Below the pieces are notes generated by a model. The model saw nothing but the letters and a program-made list of their open reading frames with translations, was not told where the DNA came from and ran no database searches. The position numbers and the translations under genes are program-made. Of a DNA stretch of 64,000 bases, positions 26,640 through 35,103 are shown in pieces; within the stretch, counting starts at the first letter, position 1; every line of letters begins with the position of its first letter. Source of the DNA: Phycisphaerales bacterium (GTDB lineage: Bacteria; Planctomycetota; Phycisphaerae; Phycisphaerales; UBA1924); contig JANQQR010000006.1 in assembly GCA_028289195.1 (NCBI GenBank), forward strand, positions 1-64,000, read 5' to 3'.

Positions 26640-26781
26640 CGACCCGAGCGTATACCGTGGCGTCATTCCTGCCGCATTCGTGCGGGAACCGGCTTTTTCC
26701 TTCGGAGTGACCGCCGACGAGCCGAATCTCGTATAGAGGGTCCGAGATCCCACTTAGGTCCGAATAGCTGAGGCGCACTCC

Positions 26782-27564
26782 ATGAAGGGCATCATCCTTG
26801 CCGGCGGCCTGGGGACGAGACTCCGTCCCCTCACGCTCGTCACCAACAAGCACCTGCTCCCGGTCTACGACCGCCCGATGATCTACTACCCCATCGAGTG
26901 CCTGGTGAACGCCGGGATCACCGAGATCCTGATCGTCACGGGCGGGGAGCACGCCGGGGACTTCCTCAAGCTGCTCAAGAACGGGCACGACCTGGGGGTC
27001 AAGCGCCTGGGCTACGCCTACCAGGAAGGCGAAGGCGGGATCGCCGACGCGTTGAAGCTCGCAGAAGAATTCAGCGACGGCCAGAAGATCTGCGTGATTC
27101 TCGGCGACAACATCATCGAGGGGAACGTCCGCAAGGCCGCCGGCGATTTCTTCACGCAAACTTCAGGCGCCAAGCTGCTGCTCAAGGAGGTCCCCGACCC
27201 CGAGCGGTTCGGCGTTGCCGAGGTCGACGGGGAGGGCCCGGGCGCCCGCATCACGGGGATCGTCGAGAAGCCAAGCCAGCCCAAGAGCAACCTCGCCGTG
27301 ACCGGCATCTACTTCTACGACAACGACGTCTTCGAGATCTGCAAGACGCTTAGGCCGAGCGATCGGGGCGAACTCGAGATCACCGATGTCAACAACGCCT
27401 ACCTGGAGCGCGGAGACCTCACCTTCGAGGTGCTCGAGGGGTGGTGGACCGACGCCGGCACGACCGAAAGCCTGTACCGGGCGACCAAGCTCGTGGCCGA
27501 GGGCGGCGCCAACCATGTCGGGCTGGCCAGCACCGCGAGCGCCCCGCTGTTCGCGGAGCGATAG
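26782..27564 (+). CDS. rmlA: Glucose-1-phosphate thymidylyltransferase (RmlA-type)
   Basis: The 260-residue nucleotidyltransferase has the signature MKGIILAGGLGTRLRPLT, the metal site ILGDNIIEG and KPSQPKSNLAVTGIYFYD. Short RmlA-like enzymes of this length make dTDP-glucose from dTTP and glucose-1-phosphate. It starts a four-gene set with an RmlC-like protein, RmlD and RmlB, so dTDP-L-rhamnose is the likely product, supplying the polysaccharide locus downstream. The promoter must lie in the 142-bp divergent gap upstream; no convincing boxes were found there. Confidence 0.9.
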   Translation: MKGIILAGGLGTRLRPLTLVTNKHLLPVYDRPMIYYPIECLVNAGITEILIVTGGEHAGDFLKLLKNGHDLGVKRLGYAYQEGEGGIADALKLAEEFSDGQKICVILGDNIIEGNVRKAAGDFFTQTSGAKLLLKEVPDPERFGVAEVDGEGPGARITGIVEKPSQPKSNLAVTGIYFYDNDVFEICKTLRPSDRGELEITDVNNAYLERGDLTFEVLEGWWTDAGTTESLYRATKLVAEGGANHVGLASTASAPLFAER

Positions 27565-27591
27565 CAACGATCCTTAATGGAGCCCCCGCGC

Positions 27592-28116
27592 ATGCTCACC
27601 CAGAACAGAGAGGGCCAACGCTTGAAGGTGCACACGCCTCGAACCTGCAACGAATCGGTCGACGTCGCCTACGGCCAGGCCGTGAACTCGTCCGAGCCCG
27701 TGTTCGTGCCGACGAGTGTGTACACGGACGACCGCGGGTGGTCGGTCATGAACCAGTTGCAGGGTGTCCTGACGCCCGAGGGTCAGGTCAACTTCTCGAT
27801 GCAGTACCCGGGCACGATCAAGGCCTGGCACCGGCACCAGCATCAGACCGACTTCTGGATGTGCCTGACCGGGCACGTCAAAGCGGGCGTGTACTGCTCC
27901 GAGAGCAACCGCGCGTGGGCCATCGTCACCGGTGAGAAGCGTCCGGGAGTCATGATCATCCCGCCGACGCTCTGGCACGGGGCCGCCACTGTCGGCCCGG
28001 TCTCCGCCGGCCTGATGTACTACGTCACGAAGGCCTACAACCCCGCGTCGCCCGACGAGGAGCGCCTGAGCTTCGACGCCGTGGACGGATTCCCCTGGAC
28101 GGTGGAGAACCGCTGA
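27592..28116 (+). CDS. RmlC-like cupin, putative dTDP-4-dehydrorhamnose 3,5-epimerase-related protein
   Basis: A 174-residue cupin. By position it should be the 3,5-epimerase of the rhamnose pathway, and it keeps the early TDDRGWSVMNQL strand, a His-rich KAWHRHQHQTDFWM strand where RmlC has its RGLH catalytic His, and a PTLWHGAATVG loop. The Asp-Leu-Arg motif that pairs with the catalytic His in classical RmlC is replaced by VKAGVYCSES. It may be a divergent epimerase or a related sugar-nucleotide cupin. The start at 27592 uses GGAG upstream; an ATG five codons earlier has none. The stop overlaps the rmlD start by one base. Confidence 0.7.
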   Translation: MLTQNREGQRLKVHTPRTCNESVDVAYGQAVNSSEPVFVPTSVYTDDRGWSVMNQLQGVLTPEGQVNFSMQYPGTIKAWHRHQHQTDFWMCLTGHVKAGVYCSESNRAWAIVTGEKRPGVMIIPPTLWHGAATVGPVSAGLMYYVTKAYNPASPDEERLSFDAVDGFPWTVENR

Positions 28117-29009
28117 TGGCAGCCGGGGGCGACAGCACCACGCTGCTCCTGGGAGCAGAGGGAATGCTGGGGCGGGCGTTCCAGCGCGAACTCGCGTCGC
28201 GAGGCGTCCCCTTCGTCGCGCTCTCGCGAACCGACCTGGATCTCGCCGACTCCGAGTCGGTCGCGGGCGGTGTGCCGCATGGCACGCCACTCGTCATCAA
28301 CTGTGCGGCATATTCCGATGTCGACGGCGCCGAAACTGATGAAGCCGCGGCGACCCGGGTGAACGGCGAGGGAGCCGGCTTGCTCGCCGCGGCCTGCCGG
28401 GACGCCGGCGCGACGCTCCTGCACTTCAGTACCGACTACGTGTTCGACGGCTCGGGCAGCGAGCCATACCTCCCGGACCATCCGCGTGCCCCGATCAACG
28501 CCTACGGCAGATCCAAAGCCCTCGGCGAAGAACTCATCGAGCGCTCCGGCTGCGACCACCTGGTCGTCCGCACCAGCTGGCTGTACGCGCCGTGGGGAAA
28601 GAACTTCGTGCTCGCGATGCGACGCCTCCTCGCCGAACGAGACACGGTCCGTGTCGTCGACGATCAGCACGGCCGGCCCACCTCGGCCGAGCACCTCGCC
28701 GGCGCCTCGCTGGACCTGCTCGGCGCGGGCCGACGCGGCATGGCGCACATCACCGACGGCGGCCAGTGCACCTGGTGCGGTCTGTCGCGCGAGATCGCCG
28801 AGCACGTGCCGCACGCAGCGGCGATCGAGCCCTGCACGACCGAAGAGTTCCCCCGACCGGCCGAGCGCCCGCGCTACAGCGTGCTCGATCTGGCGGCCAC
28901 CGAACGCGCGATCGGACCGATGCCCTGCTGGCGCGATCATGTCCGGGCCGTGCTGGCAACACTCGAATCAGAAACCTCAGCGACCGCTGGAGCACAGACG
29001 AATGGGTAA
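28116..29009 (+). CDS. rmlD: dTDP-4-dehydrorhamnose reductase
   Basis: A 297-residue short-chain dehydrogenase of the RmlD type: LLLGAEGMLGRAFQREL cofactor loop, NCAAYSDVDGAE, LLHFSTDYVFDGSG, and the catalytic YGRSKALGEE (Tyr-xxx-Lys). It reduces dTDP-4-keto-L-rhamnose to dTDP-L-rhamnose. It overlaps rmlB by 8 nt downstream. Confidence 0.9.
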   Translation: MAAGGDSTTLLLGAEGMLGRAFQRELASRGVPFVALSRTDLDLADSESVAGGVPHGTPLVINCAAYSDVDGAETDEAAATRVNGEGAGLLAAACRDAGATLLHFSTDYVFDGSGSEPYLPDHPRAPINAYGRSKALGEELIERSGCDHLVVRTSWLYAPWGKNFVLAMRRLLAERDTVRVVDDQHGRPTSAEHLAGASLDLLGAGRRGMAHITDGGQCTWCGLSREIAEHVPHAAAIEPCTTEEFPRPAERPRYSVLDLAATERAIGPMPCWRDHVRAVLATLESETSATAGAQTNG

Positions 29010-30030
29010 GACGATCCTCGTGACCGGGGGCGCCGGGTTCATCGGCGCCAACTTCGTGAAGATGATCCTGCGCGACCGCCCCGACGACCGCGTGGTCAAC
29101 CTCGATGTGCTCACGTACTCCGGGAACCTCGAGAACCTCGCGGACGTTGAGTCGGACCCCCGCTACTCGTTCGTCCACGGCGACGTCACCGACGCCAAGC
29201 TCGTGCTCGACCTCGCCAGCGATTGCGACGCGATCGTCCACATGGCCGCCGAGAGCCACGTCGATCGGTCGATCCTCGACCCGCGCCCGTTCGTCGTGGC
29301 GAACACTCTCGGGACCCAGAGCGTCCTGGAAGCCGCGCGTCGGCGCGAGGGCGGGCCCTGCCGGGTGGTGTATGTCAGCACCGACGAGGTCTATGGCGCG
29401 CTCAAGCTCGACGAGCCCGACTCGCTATTCACTGAAGACCTGCCCCTGGCGCCCAACAGCCCGTACGCCTCGAGCAAGGCCGCCGGCGACCTGATGTGCC
29501 GGGCCTACCACGAGACGTTCGGGCTCGACGTCTGCATAACCCGGTGTTCGAACAACCACGGCCCCTACCAGTTCCCCGAGAAGGTCATCCCGCTGTTCGT
29601 GACGAACCTGCTCGAGGGGAAGAAGGTGCCGCTCTACGGCGACGGCAAGTACGTGCGCGACTGGCTCCACGTCGACGACCACTGCGAGGCGGTGCTCACG
29701 GTCCTCGAGAACGGACGCCCGGGCGAGGTCTACAACATCGGTGGCAACAACGAGCGGTCCAACCTCGAGCTGACCCACTCGATTCTCGGGCTCATGGGCA
29801 AGGACGAGTCCTCGATCGAGCATGTCACCGACCGGCCCGGCCACGACCGTCGCTACGCGATCGACGCGACAAAGATCAAGACCGAGCTCGGCTGGGCCCC
29901 CACCCGCAGCGCCTGGCCCGACGCGTTGGAGCGCACCGTCCGCTGGTACCTCGACAACGAGGACTGGTGGAAGCGCGTCCGCTCGGGCGCGTACCGCGAG
30001 TACTACGAGAAGCAGTACGCCAACCGATAA
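29002..30030 (+). CDS. rmlB: dTDP-glucose 4,6-dehydratase
   Basis: The 342-residue extended short-chain dehydrogenase has ILVTGGAGFIGANFV, the active-site VVYVSTDEVYGAL with its Thr-Asp-Glu triad, SPYASSKAAGDLM (Tyr-xxx-Lys), and the C-terminal GDGKYVRDWLHVDDH. It converts dTDP-glucose to dTDP-4-keto-6-deoxyglucose, the second rhamnose step. The ATG at 29002 lies inside the end of rmlD. It closes the rml operon; 251 bp follow before the next gene. Confidence 0.93.
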   Translation: MGKTILVTGGAGFIGANFVKMILRDRPDDRVVNLDVLTYSGNLENLADVESDPRYSFVHGDVTDAKLVLDLASDCDAIVHMAAESHVDRSILDPRPFVVANTLGTQSVLEAARRREGGPCRVVYVSTDEVYGALKLDEPDSLFTEDLPLAPNSPYASSKAAGDLMCRAYHETFGLDVCITRCSNNHGPYQFPEKVIPLFVTNLLEGKKVPLYGDGKYVRDWLHVDDHCEAVLTVLENGRPGEVYNIGGNNERSNLELTHSILGLMGKDESSIEHVTDRPGHDRRYAIDATKIKTELGWAPTRSAWPDALERTVRWYLDNEDWWKRVRSGAYREYYEKQYANR

Positions 30031-30281
30031 CCCACTCCCCGAGTCCAGTGATGACCGCAGCGCGCGCGGAGTGAATATCCGGACGCGATGGCCGCCGGTG
30101 CTGCGACGACGGTTCTCGACGCGGCACCCCTCGTCCTCGGGGGGCAACAGGCTCCGGAGTCCGTCTGCACGGACTGGGCAACTCCGCGAGGCGGGAATGT
30201 CAAAAGGGCTCCTTCCCTCACCTGCCTAGATTTGCCACGTTCTAGGCGAGTTCTGTCCTACGATCACCCAGGAGCACTCCC
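30031..30281 (+). promoter_or_regulatory. Probable structured leader/promoter region of the beta-helix gene
   Basis: This 251-bp gap contains a perfect 7-bp hairpin, AGTCCGT-CTGC-ACGGACT, near 30158-30175, and smaller GC-rich stem candidates just before and after it. A ribosome site (AGGAG) lies right before the next ATG. No known riboswitch consensus was recognised. Function unknown. Confidence 0.3.
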
Positions 30282-32450
30282 ATGTGGCAGCGCCCAGACC
30301 CCCGTCCCCGATCGATCGTTCTGATTCCCGCGCTCGCGATGGCGCTCGCCGCGTCGCCCGCAGCGCTGGCGTCGTCTGTCGGGAGCTTCTCGAAACCGTC
30401 GTCGCAGACGGTAGACACCGGACGCGAGATCGCGCCAGAGGGGGCGGGCGTCTCGCAGACCTCCGACCCGCTCCAGTTCGCCATGCCGAAGTACGCCTGG
30501 CCCATCAGCGGCGACTTCGAGACCACGAACCAGACCACGCGAGTCGCATTGCGAGTCGACGAGGGCTGGGGGAACGTCGAGAGCGTCAACTATGTCTTCG
30601 AGCGCCCTGTGGGATTCGACGGCTCTATGGCACGCCAGGTCCCGATCCGCGAGGCGTACTACGGAGACCCGCTCGGCATCGGCGATGAAGCCTGGTACTT
30701 CTACGCCGACATCAACATGGGCGGCCTTGAGACCGTCGGCGTCCAGGCCGTTGTCAACCTCAAGCGATCCTCGGGCGTCAAAGGGCGCCTCTGGTCGTTC
30801 TTCGATGACAAGCGGAAGGTGAGACTCGTCGCGGCGCCGCCCCCGCCGGTCGACGACCCGCCCGCCGAAGAAGGCGCGGATGAGCTCATCCTTAAGGCCG
30901 GCAACGGATTCAGCGGCTCGACGAACGAGCCCGGTCCCGTCGGCGACCCCAACGCCCGCGGCTACAGCGCCAAGGCCATCGCGCACTGGGACGTCGTCCC
31001 GGACCAGATGTTCCAGGGTGACTTCCACGTCGGTGTGATCGCCTTCCATATCGCCGGGATCGACCGCGTTGAGTTCCGCCTCGATGGCGGACAGGCGGCG
31101 AACTCGACCGAGATGACCCTCAACCCGCGCACGGACGTTTGGGAATACACCGCGGTGATCCCCGGCGACGACCTGCCCGACGGGCCGCTCGAGCTCCGCG
31201 CGATCGCCTACCCCAAGCACGGCAAGCCCCGTCTGCTCGAGACCCTCAGGGTTTACAACAACTCCGACGGCCGCCTCCCCTCCGGCGTGAAGTACGTCTC
31301 GGTGAGCGGCAACGACGGCACCGGCGACGGCTCGCGGTCCAAGCCCTACCGCTCGATCTGGAAGGCCGCCTACGAGCTCGAGCAGGAAGCCGGCTACCCG
31401 TACTACGCCGGTGGCGGCACCGTCTACCTCCTCGAGGGTGACCACCGATTCGCGCAGCGCCCCAGCGGCGGGCGCGTCGTCCGCACCGGCGGCACCTGGA
31501 TGACTATCTCCGGCGCCCCCGGCACCTCCCGCTCCAAAGTGCGGATCGTCGGCAACGGCGGCGGCGACCTCCGCTCCACGCACAACCGCTTCGCCAACCT
31601 CACGATCTACGAGACCGACCTGGCGACCAACCCCAACTCCGGCTCCCGCGCCTGGTTCGACAACTGCCTCCTGCAGGGCGCCAACGAGAACAGCACCAAG
31701 TACTTCGCCAGCTACACCCGCTGGAAGGCGGGCATCTACCTGACCGACACCACGATCCGCACCGTCAAGAACGGCACCACCTGGGCCAAGATCGCGCGCG
31801 GCTGCACGCTCGAGGACATCCAGAGCGACGCGTTCCACAATCCGCGCCTGGTCGTCAACTGCAAGGTGGACGGCCTGAAGAAGCCCGGCGGCTCCGGCTA
31901 CCACCCCGACCTCGTCCAGTTCAACGGCAACTTCGACAACGTGATCGTCTACGGCGTCCAGACCAAGAACGTGCACGCCCAGGGCATCTTCTCGCGGACC
32001 GTGACCTCTGATCTTCCCGACCGCAACATCGCGTTCGTGAACTTCCACGCCGACACCTACACCTACCGGTGCCAGTGGATGCGCTCCGTCGACCACCTCC
32101 TCCTGTGGAATGTCAGCATCGACAACGCCGACATGCACTTCCGCCACAACACCAACGGCGACCGCACCGTCGTGACGAACCTCAGCGTCCGCGACAGCGT
32201 GTTCCAGGTCTTCCAGGCCGACGGCGGCATCGTCGACCGGGCCGACGGCTTCACCTTCCACAACAACCACTACGAAACCGGCGACGCGTTCGGCGTCAGC
32301 TGGACCCGCGGCACGCTCGATGGCACGCTCGTGGCGGGCGACAGCGTCCTCGGCGGGCGCGTGGCGAAACCGCTCGTCCCGGCCGACGCCAAGGGCAACC
32401 CAAGGACCACGCCGGCCGCGATCGGCGCCTACGAGCCCGTGGCGCGCTGA
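30282..32450 (+). CDS. Secreted right-handed parallel beta-helix protein (polysaccharide lyase/depolymerase-like)
   Basis: A 722-residue exported protein. It has a signal peptide (about residues 1-30), a proline-rich linker near 185-195, a middle beta-sandwich segment (about 220-335), and a C-terminal parallel beta-helix starting at VKYVSVSGNDGTGDGSRSKP. That opening is the usual beginning of pectate-lyase-like and right-handed beta-helix proteins. The repeated short strands (FDNCLLQG, NVIVYGVQT, LLLWNVSIDNA, VRDSVFQV) fit the helix rungs. No catalytic set is certain. Located between the rhamnose genes and the flippase, it may trim or bind the exported polysaccharide. A strong terminator follows. 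Confidence 0.72.
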   Translation: MWQRPDPRPRSIVLIPALAMALAASPAALASSVGSFSKPSSQTVDTGREIAPEGAGVSQTSDPLQFAMPKYAWPISGDFETTNQTTRVALRVDEGWGNVESVNYVFERPVGFDGSMARQVPIREAYYGDPLGIGDEAWYFYADINMGGLETVGVQAVVNLKRSSGVKGRLWSFFDDKRKVRLVAAPPPPVDDPPAEEGADELILKAGNGFSGSTNEPGPVGDPNARGYSAKAIAHWDVVPDQMFQGDFHVGVIAFHIAGIDRVEFRLDGGQAANSTEMTLNPRTDVWEYTAVIPGDDLPDGPLELRAIAYPKHGKPRLLETLRVYNNSDGRLPSGVKYVSVSGNDGTGDGSRSKPYRSIWKAAYELEQEAGYPYYAGGGTVYLLEGDHRFAQRPSGGRVVRTGGTWMTISGAPGTSRSKVRIVGNGGGDLRSTHNRFANLTIYETDLATNPNSGSRAWFDNCLLQGANENSTKYFASYTRWKAGIYLTDTTIRTVKNGTTWAKIARGCTLEDIQSDAFHNPRLVVNCKVDGLKKPGGSGYHPDLVQFNGNFDNVIVYGVQTKNVHAQGIFSRTVTSDLPDRNIAFVNFHADTYTYRCQWMRSVDHLLLWNVSIDNADMHFRHNTNGDRTVVTNLSVRDSVFQVFQADGGIVDRADGFTFHNNHYETGDAFGVSWTRGTLDGTLVAGDSVLGGRVAKPLVPADAKGNPRTTPAAIGAYEPVAR

Positions 32451-32481
32451 CCCAGCTCGGAACCCAGGATCCCTAATCCAA

Positions 32482-32520
32482 GCCCGCCCCGCGCCAGCCC
32501 GCGGGGCGGGCCTTTCTTTC
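32482..32520 (+). terminator. Intrinsic terminator after the beta-helix gene
   Basis: A 12-bp perfect GC stem (GCCCGCCCCGCG/CGCGGGGCGGGC) with a 6-nt loop is followed by CTTTCTTTC. This is the clearest terminator in the window and separates the rml/beta-helix unit from the flippase operon. Confidence 0.85.
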
Positions 32521-32591
32521 GGCGTCTGGCGGGTGTTATCGAACCCGGGCGACGCGCTGGCCGATACTCCCCGAGGCCGAGCCGTTGCGTC

Positions 32592-34133
32592 ATGACCAGG
32601 ACCAGAAAGAGCTACAAGAAGGCGGTCCTGTGGGCCCAGGTCATGACCTGGGGCGACAGGGGATTCACCGCGCTGTTCGCGATCGTGCTCGCGTCTCTCC
32701 TCGGGCCCGAGTCGTTCGGCCTGATGGCGATCGCGCTGGCCTTCGTCCTCTTTATGCAGATGCTCCTCGAGCAGGGCATCCCCGCGGCGATCATCCAGCG
32801 CCCCGATCTCGAGGAAGACCACCTCCACTCCACCTTCCTGCTCACGCTCGGGCTGAGCATCGCCCTCGGCGGCGCGGCGGCGCTCCTCGCGGGCTGGTGG
32901 GGAGCGGTCAACGATGCGCCCCAGCTCTCGCTCGTCATCCAGGTGCTGGCGATCACCCTGCCCATCAACGGCCTCACCGTCGTGCAGCAGGCGTCGCTCC
33001 AGCGTGACATGGACTTCCGCAGTCTCGCGGTGCGCGCCGTTGTCTCGGTGCTCATCGGTGGCGCGGTCGGGATCTGGTGCGCGTTCGAGGGGATGGGCGT
33101 CTGGGCTCTCGTGGTGCAGACGATCACTCGATCGATCGTGGCCCTAGCGCTGCTCTGGCAGCTAAGCGCCTACCGCCCCCGGTTCCGCATCAGCCCGCGC
33201 CACCTCCGCGAGATCACGAGCTTCTCCGGGGTCGTCTTCATCGATGCCATCGGCGTGTATCTCAACCGCCACGCCTACGCCATGGCGATGGGCATCTTCT
33301 TCGGCCCCATCGCTGCCGGGGCCTACGCGTTGACGAGCAAGATCCGCGACCTGGGGACCGTTGTCGCGACACGCCCGCTCGCCATCGTCGCGCTGCCCGA
33401 GTTCAGCCGCTACCAAGACGATCCCGACATGCTCCGCAAGCGGTTCCGCCGCATGGTCCGGCTCAGTTCACTGCTCACGTTGCCGCTCATCGCCGGGCTC
33501 GCGTCCCTGAGCCGGCCGATCATCGACCTGCTCGGCGATAAGTGGACAGACCTCGCGGCGGCCACGGCCCTGACTCTGGCGCTGCTCAGCGCAACGGTCG
33601 CGACGGCGCCCTTGAGCATCTTTGCCACGTCGGTCATGCGCGCCGTCGGCCGGCCGTTCCAGGCGGCCAAGCTGAACTGGTTCGGGTCGGGGTGCACCCT
33701 CGTGGCGTTCCTTGTGGCCGGCCCTCTGCTGGCCGACGGACCGGTCGGTGATCAGATCGTCGGCTGCGCCCTCGCGCAACTGGCGATGTCGCTCTTCGTC
33801 ATGCTGCCTGCGCAGCTCTGGTGCATCAAGCGCACCATCGACCTGAGCCCTTCGGGCATCTTCGATCAGGTCTGGCCGGTCGCGCTCGCATCGGTCGGCG
33901 CCGGCGCCGCGGCGTGGTTCGTCGTCAGCACTCCCACGGTCGGCGGGCTGCACCCGCTCGTGACCCTCGCGCTCGGCTCGGTCGCATTCGGTGCCGTGAT
34001 CTTCCCGCTCGCCGCCATCTTCGACCGATCGCTGCGGGCCGATATCAGGGCGTTCCGCGAGGGCCTGACCGACGGCGGCCCCGCCGAGCCCGAGCCCGCC
34101 GAGCGGGCCCCGGGCCGGGAGGCGCTCTCTTAA
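32592..34133 (+). CDS. Wzx-type polysaccharide flippase (oligosaccharide repeat-unit exporter)
   Basis: The 513-residue polytopic membrane protein has about 12-14 hydrophobic helices and the N-terminal FTALFAIVLASLLGPESFGL motif with EQGIPAAIIQRPDL, as in WzxC/PST-family flippases. It should flip lipid-linked oligosaccharides across the inner membrane. It begins the main EPS operon after the terminator. The acidic Glu/Pro-rich C-terminal tail is cytoplasmic. Partners in the locus are the Wzy-like protein (37735) and Wzz/BY-kinase (47524), which together indicate a Wzx/Wzy-dependent pathway. Confidence 0.85.
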   Translation: MTRTRKSYKKAVLWAQVMTWGDRGFTALFAIVLASLLGPESFGLMAIALAFVLFMQMLLEQGIPAAIIQRPDLEEDHLHSTFLLTLGLSIALGGAAALLAGWWGAVNDAPQLSLVIQVLAITLPINGLTVVQQASLQRDMDFRSLAVRAVVSVLIGGAVGIWCAFEGMGVWALVVQTITRSIVALALLWQLSAYRPRFRISPRHLREITSFSGVVFIDAIGVYLNRHAYAMAMGIFFGPIAAGAYALTSKIRDLGTVVATRPLAIVALPEFSRYQDDPDMLRKRFRRMVRLSSLLTLPLIAGLASLSRPIIDLLGDKWTDLAAATALTLALLSATVATAPLSIFATSVMRAVGRPFQAAKLNWFGSGCTLVAFLVAGPLLADGPVGDQIVGCALAQLAMSLFVMLPAQLWCIKRTIDLSPSGIFDQVWPVALASVGAGAAAWFVVSTPTVGGLHPLVTLALGSVAFGAVIFPLAAIFDRSLRADIRAFREGLTDGGPAEPEPAERAPGREALS

Positions 34134-34221
34134 GGGACGAAACCCCAAAGCCCCGCGAACCCCGGCGTCGATACCCCTCGCACGCGGCGACCACCATCAC
34201 ACGCAACGCACTGCCAGGCGA

Positions 34222-35103
34222 ATGACCCCCCCGAACGAAGCACATCACGGATCCCCGCTCGGCGCCCAGGGCGTCCACGACATCCTCATGATCACGTACA
34301 AGCGCGCCGCCGAGACGCGGATGGCGCTGACACGCCTTCTGGAGACGTGCGACGAGTCGATGCGGGTGTGGATCTGGCACAACGGCGAACACGCCGAGAC
34401 CCTGAGAGTTTCACGCGAATTCGAGAGCCACCCCCGCGTGCACCGATTCCACCACAGCACGGAGAACACCCGCCTGCGCGAGCCCACCAACTGGATTTTC
34501 ACCGAAGCCGAGGGTGAGTTCGTCTCAAAGGTCGATGACGACTGCCTCGTCCCTGACGGCTGGAGCCAGACGCTCCGAGCCGCGCACGCCGATGAGCCTC
34601 GCTTCGGCATCCTGGGCTGCTGGCGGTTCATGCCCGAGGACTTCGACCCAGACCTCGCGTCGAAGAAGATCGAGCAGCACGCCGGGCATTCGCTGCTCCG
34701 GAATCACTGGGTCGAGGGCAGCGGCTACGTCATGAAGCGCCGCTGCGTGGAAGAGTGCGGCCCGCTCCGCGAGGGAGAGAGCTTCCCGTCGTACTGCATC
34801 CGCGTTGCGCGCCGCGGCTGGATCAACGGGTGGTACTACCCGTTCCTCTGGCAGGAGCACATGGACGATCCCCGCGCGCCCCACACCTCTATAAAGAACG
34901 ACGAAGATCTCGAGCGAAACCTCCCGCTGAGCGCAATCCAGCGCGGCGTCCGCACCGTTGCGGATTGGGAAGCGCAGCTCAAGAACTCCGCGTACACGGT
35001 CCAGGCCGCCCCGCTGAATCTCGCCTACTACGGCAAGTGGCGCCGGCGATTCCGGCGCGTGCTCATAAGGATGGGGCTCGCATCGAAGGGAGCCGCAGCG
35101 TGA
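34222..35103 (+). CDS. Glycosyltransferase, GT2-like (GT-A fold)
   Basis: A soluble 293-residue protein with an N-terminal ILMITYKRAAETRMALTRLL nucleotide-binding start and a VSKVDDDCLVPDGW metal (DxD) motif near residue 110, typical of GT-A enzymes. There is no membrane helix. It probably adds one sugar to the repeat unit; donor and acceptor are unknown. The stop overlaps the next GTG start as GTGA. Confidence 0.75.
   Translation: MTPPNEAHHGSPLGAQGVHDILMITYKRAAETRMALTRLLETCDESMRVWIWHNGEHAETLRVSREFESHPRVHRFHHSTENTRLREPTNWIFTEAEGEFVSKVDDDCLVPDGWSQTLRAAHADEPRFGILGCWRFMPEDFDPDLASKKIEQHAGHSLLRNHWVEGSGYVMKRRCVEECGPLREGESFPSYCIRVARRGWINGWYYPFLWQEHMDDPRAPHTSIKNDEDLERNLPLSAIQRGVRTVADWEAQLKNSAYTVQAAPLNLAYYGKWRRRFRRVLIRMGLASKGAAA

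Noticed and set aside
30158-30230. Cyclic-di-GMP (GEMM) riboswitch in the beta-helix leader
   Set aside because: GGGCAACTC superficially recalls the motif, but the conserved GGGACGCAAAGCC and GGTAGCGGGG segments are absent.
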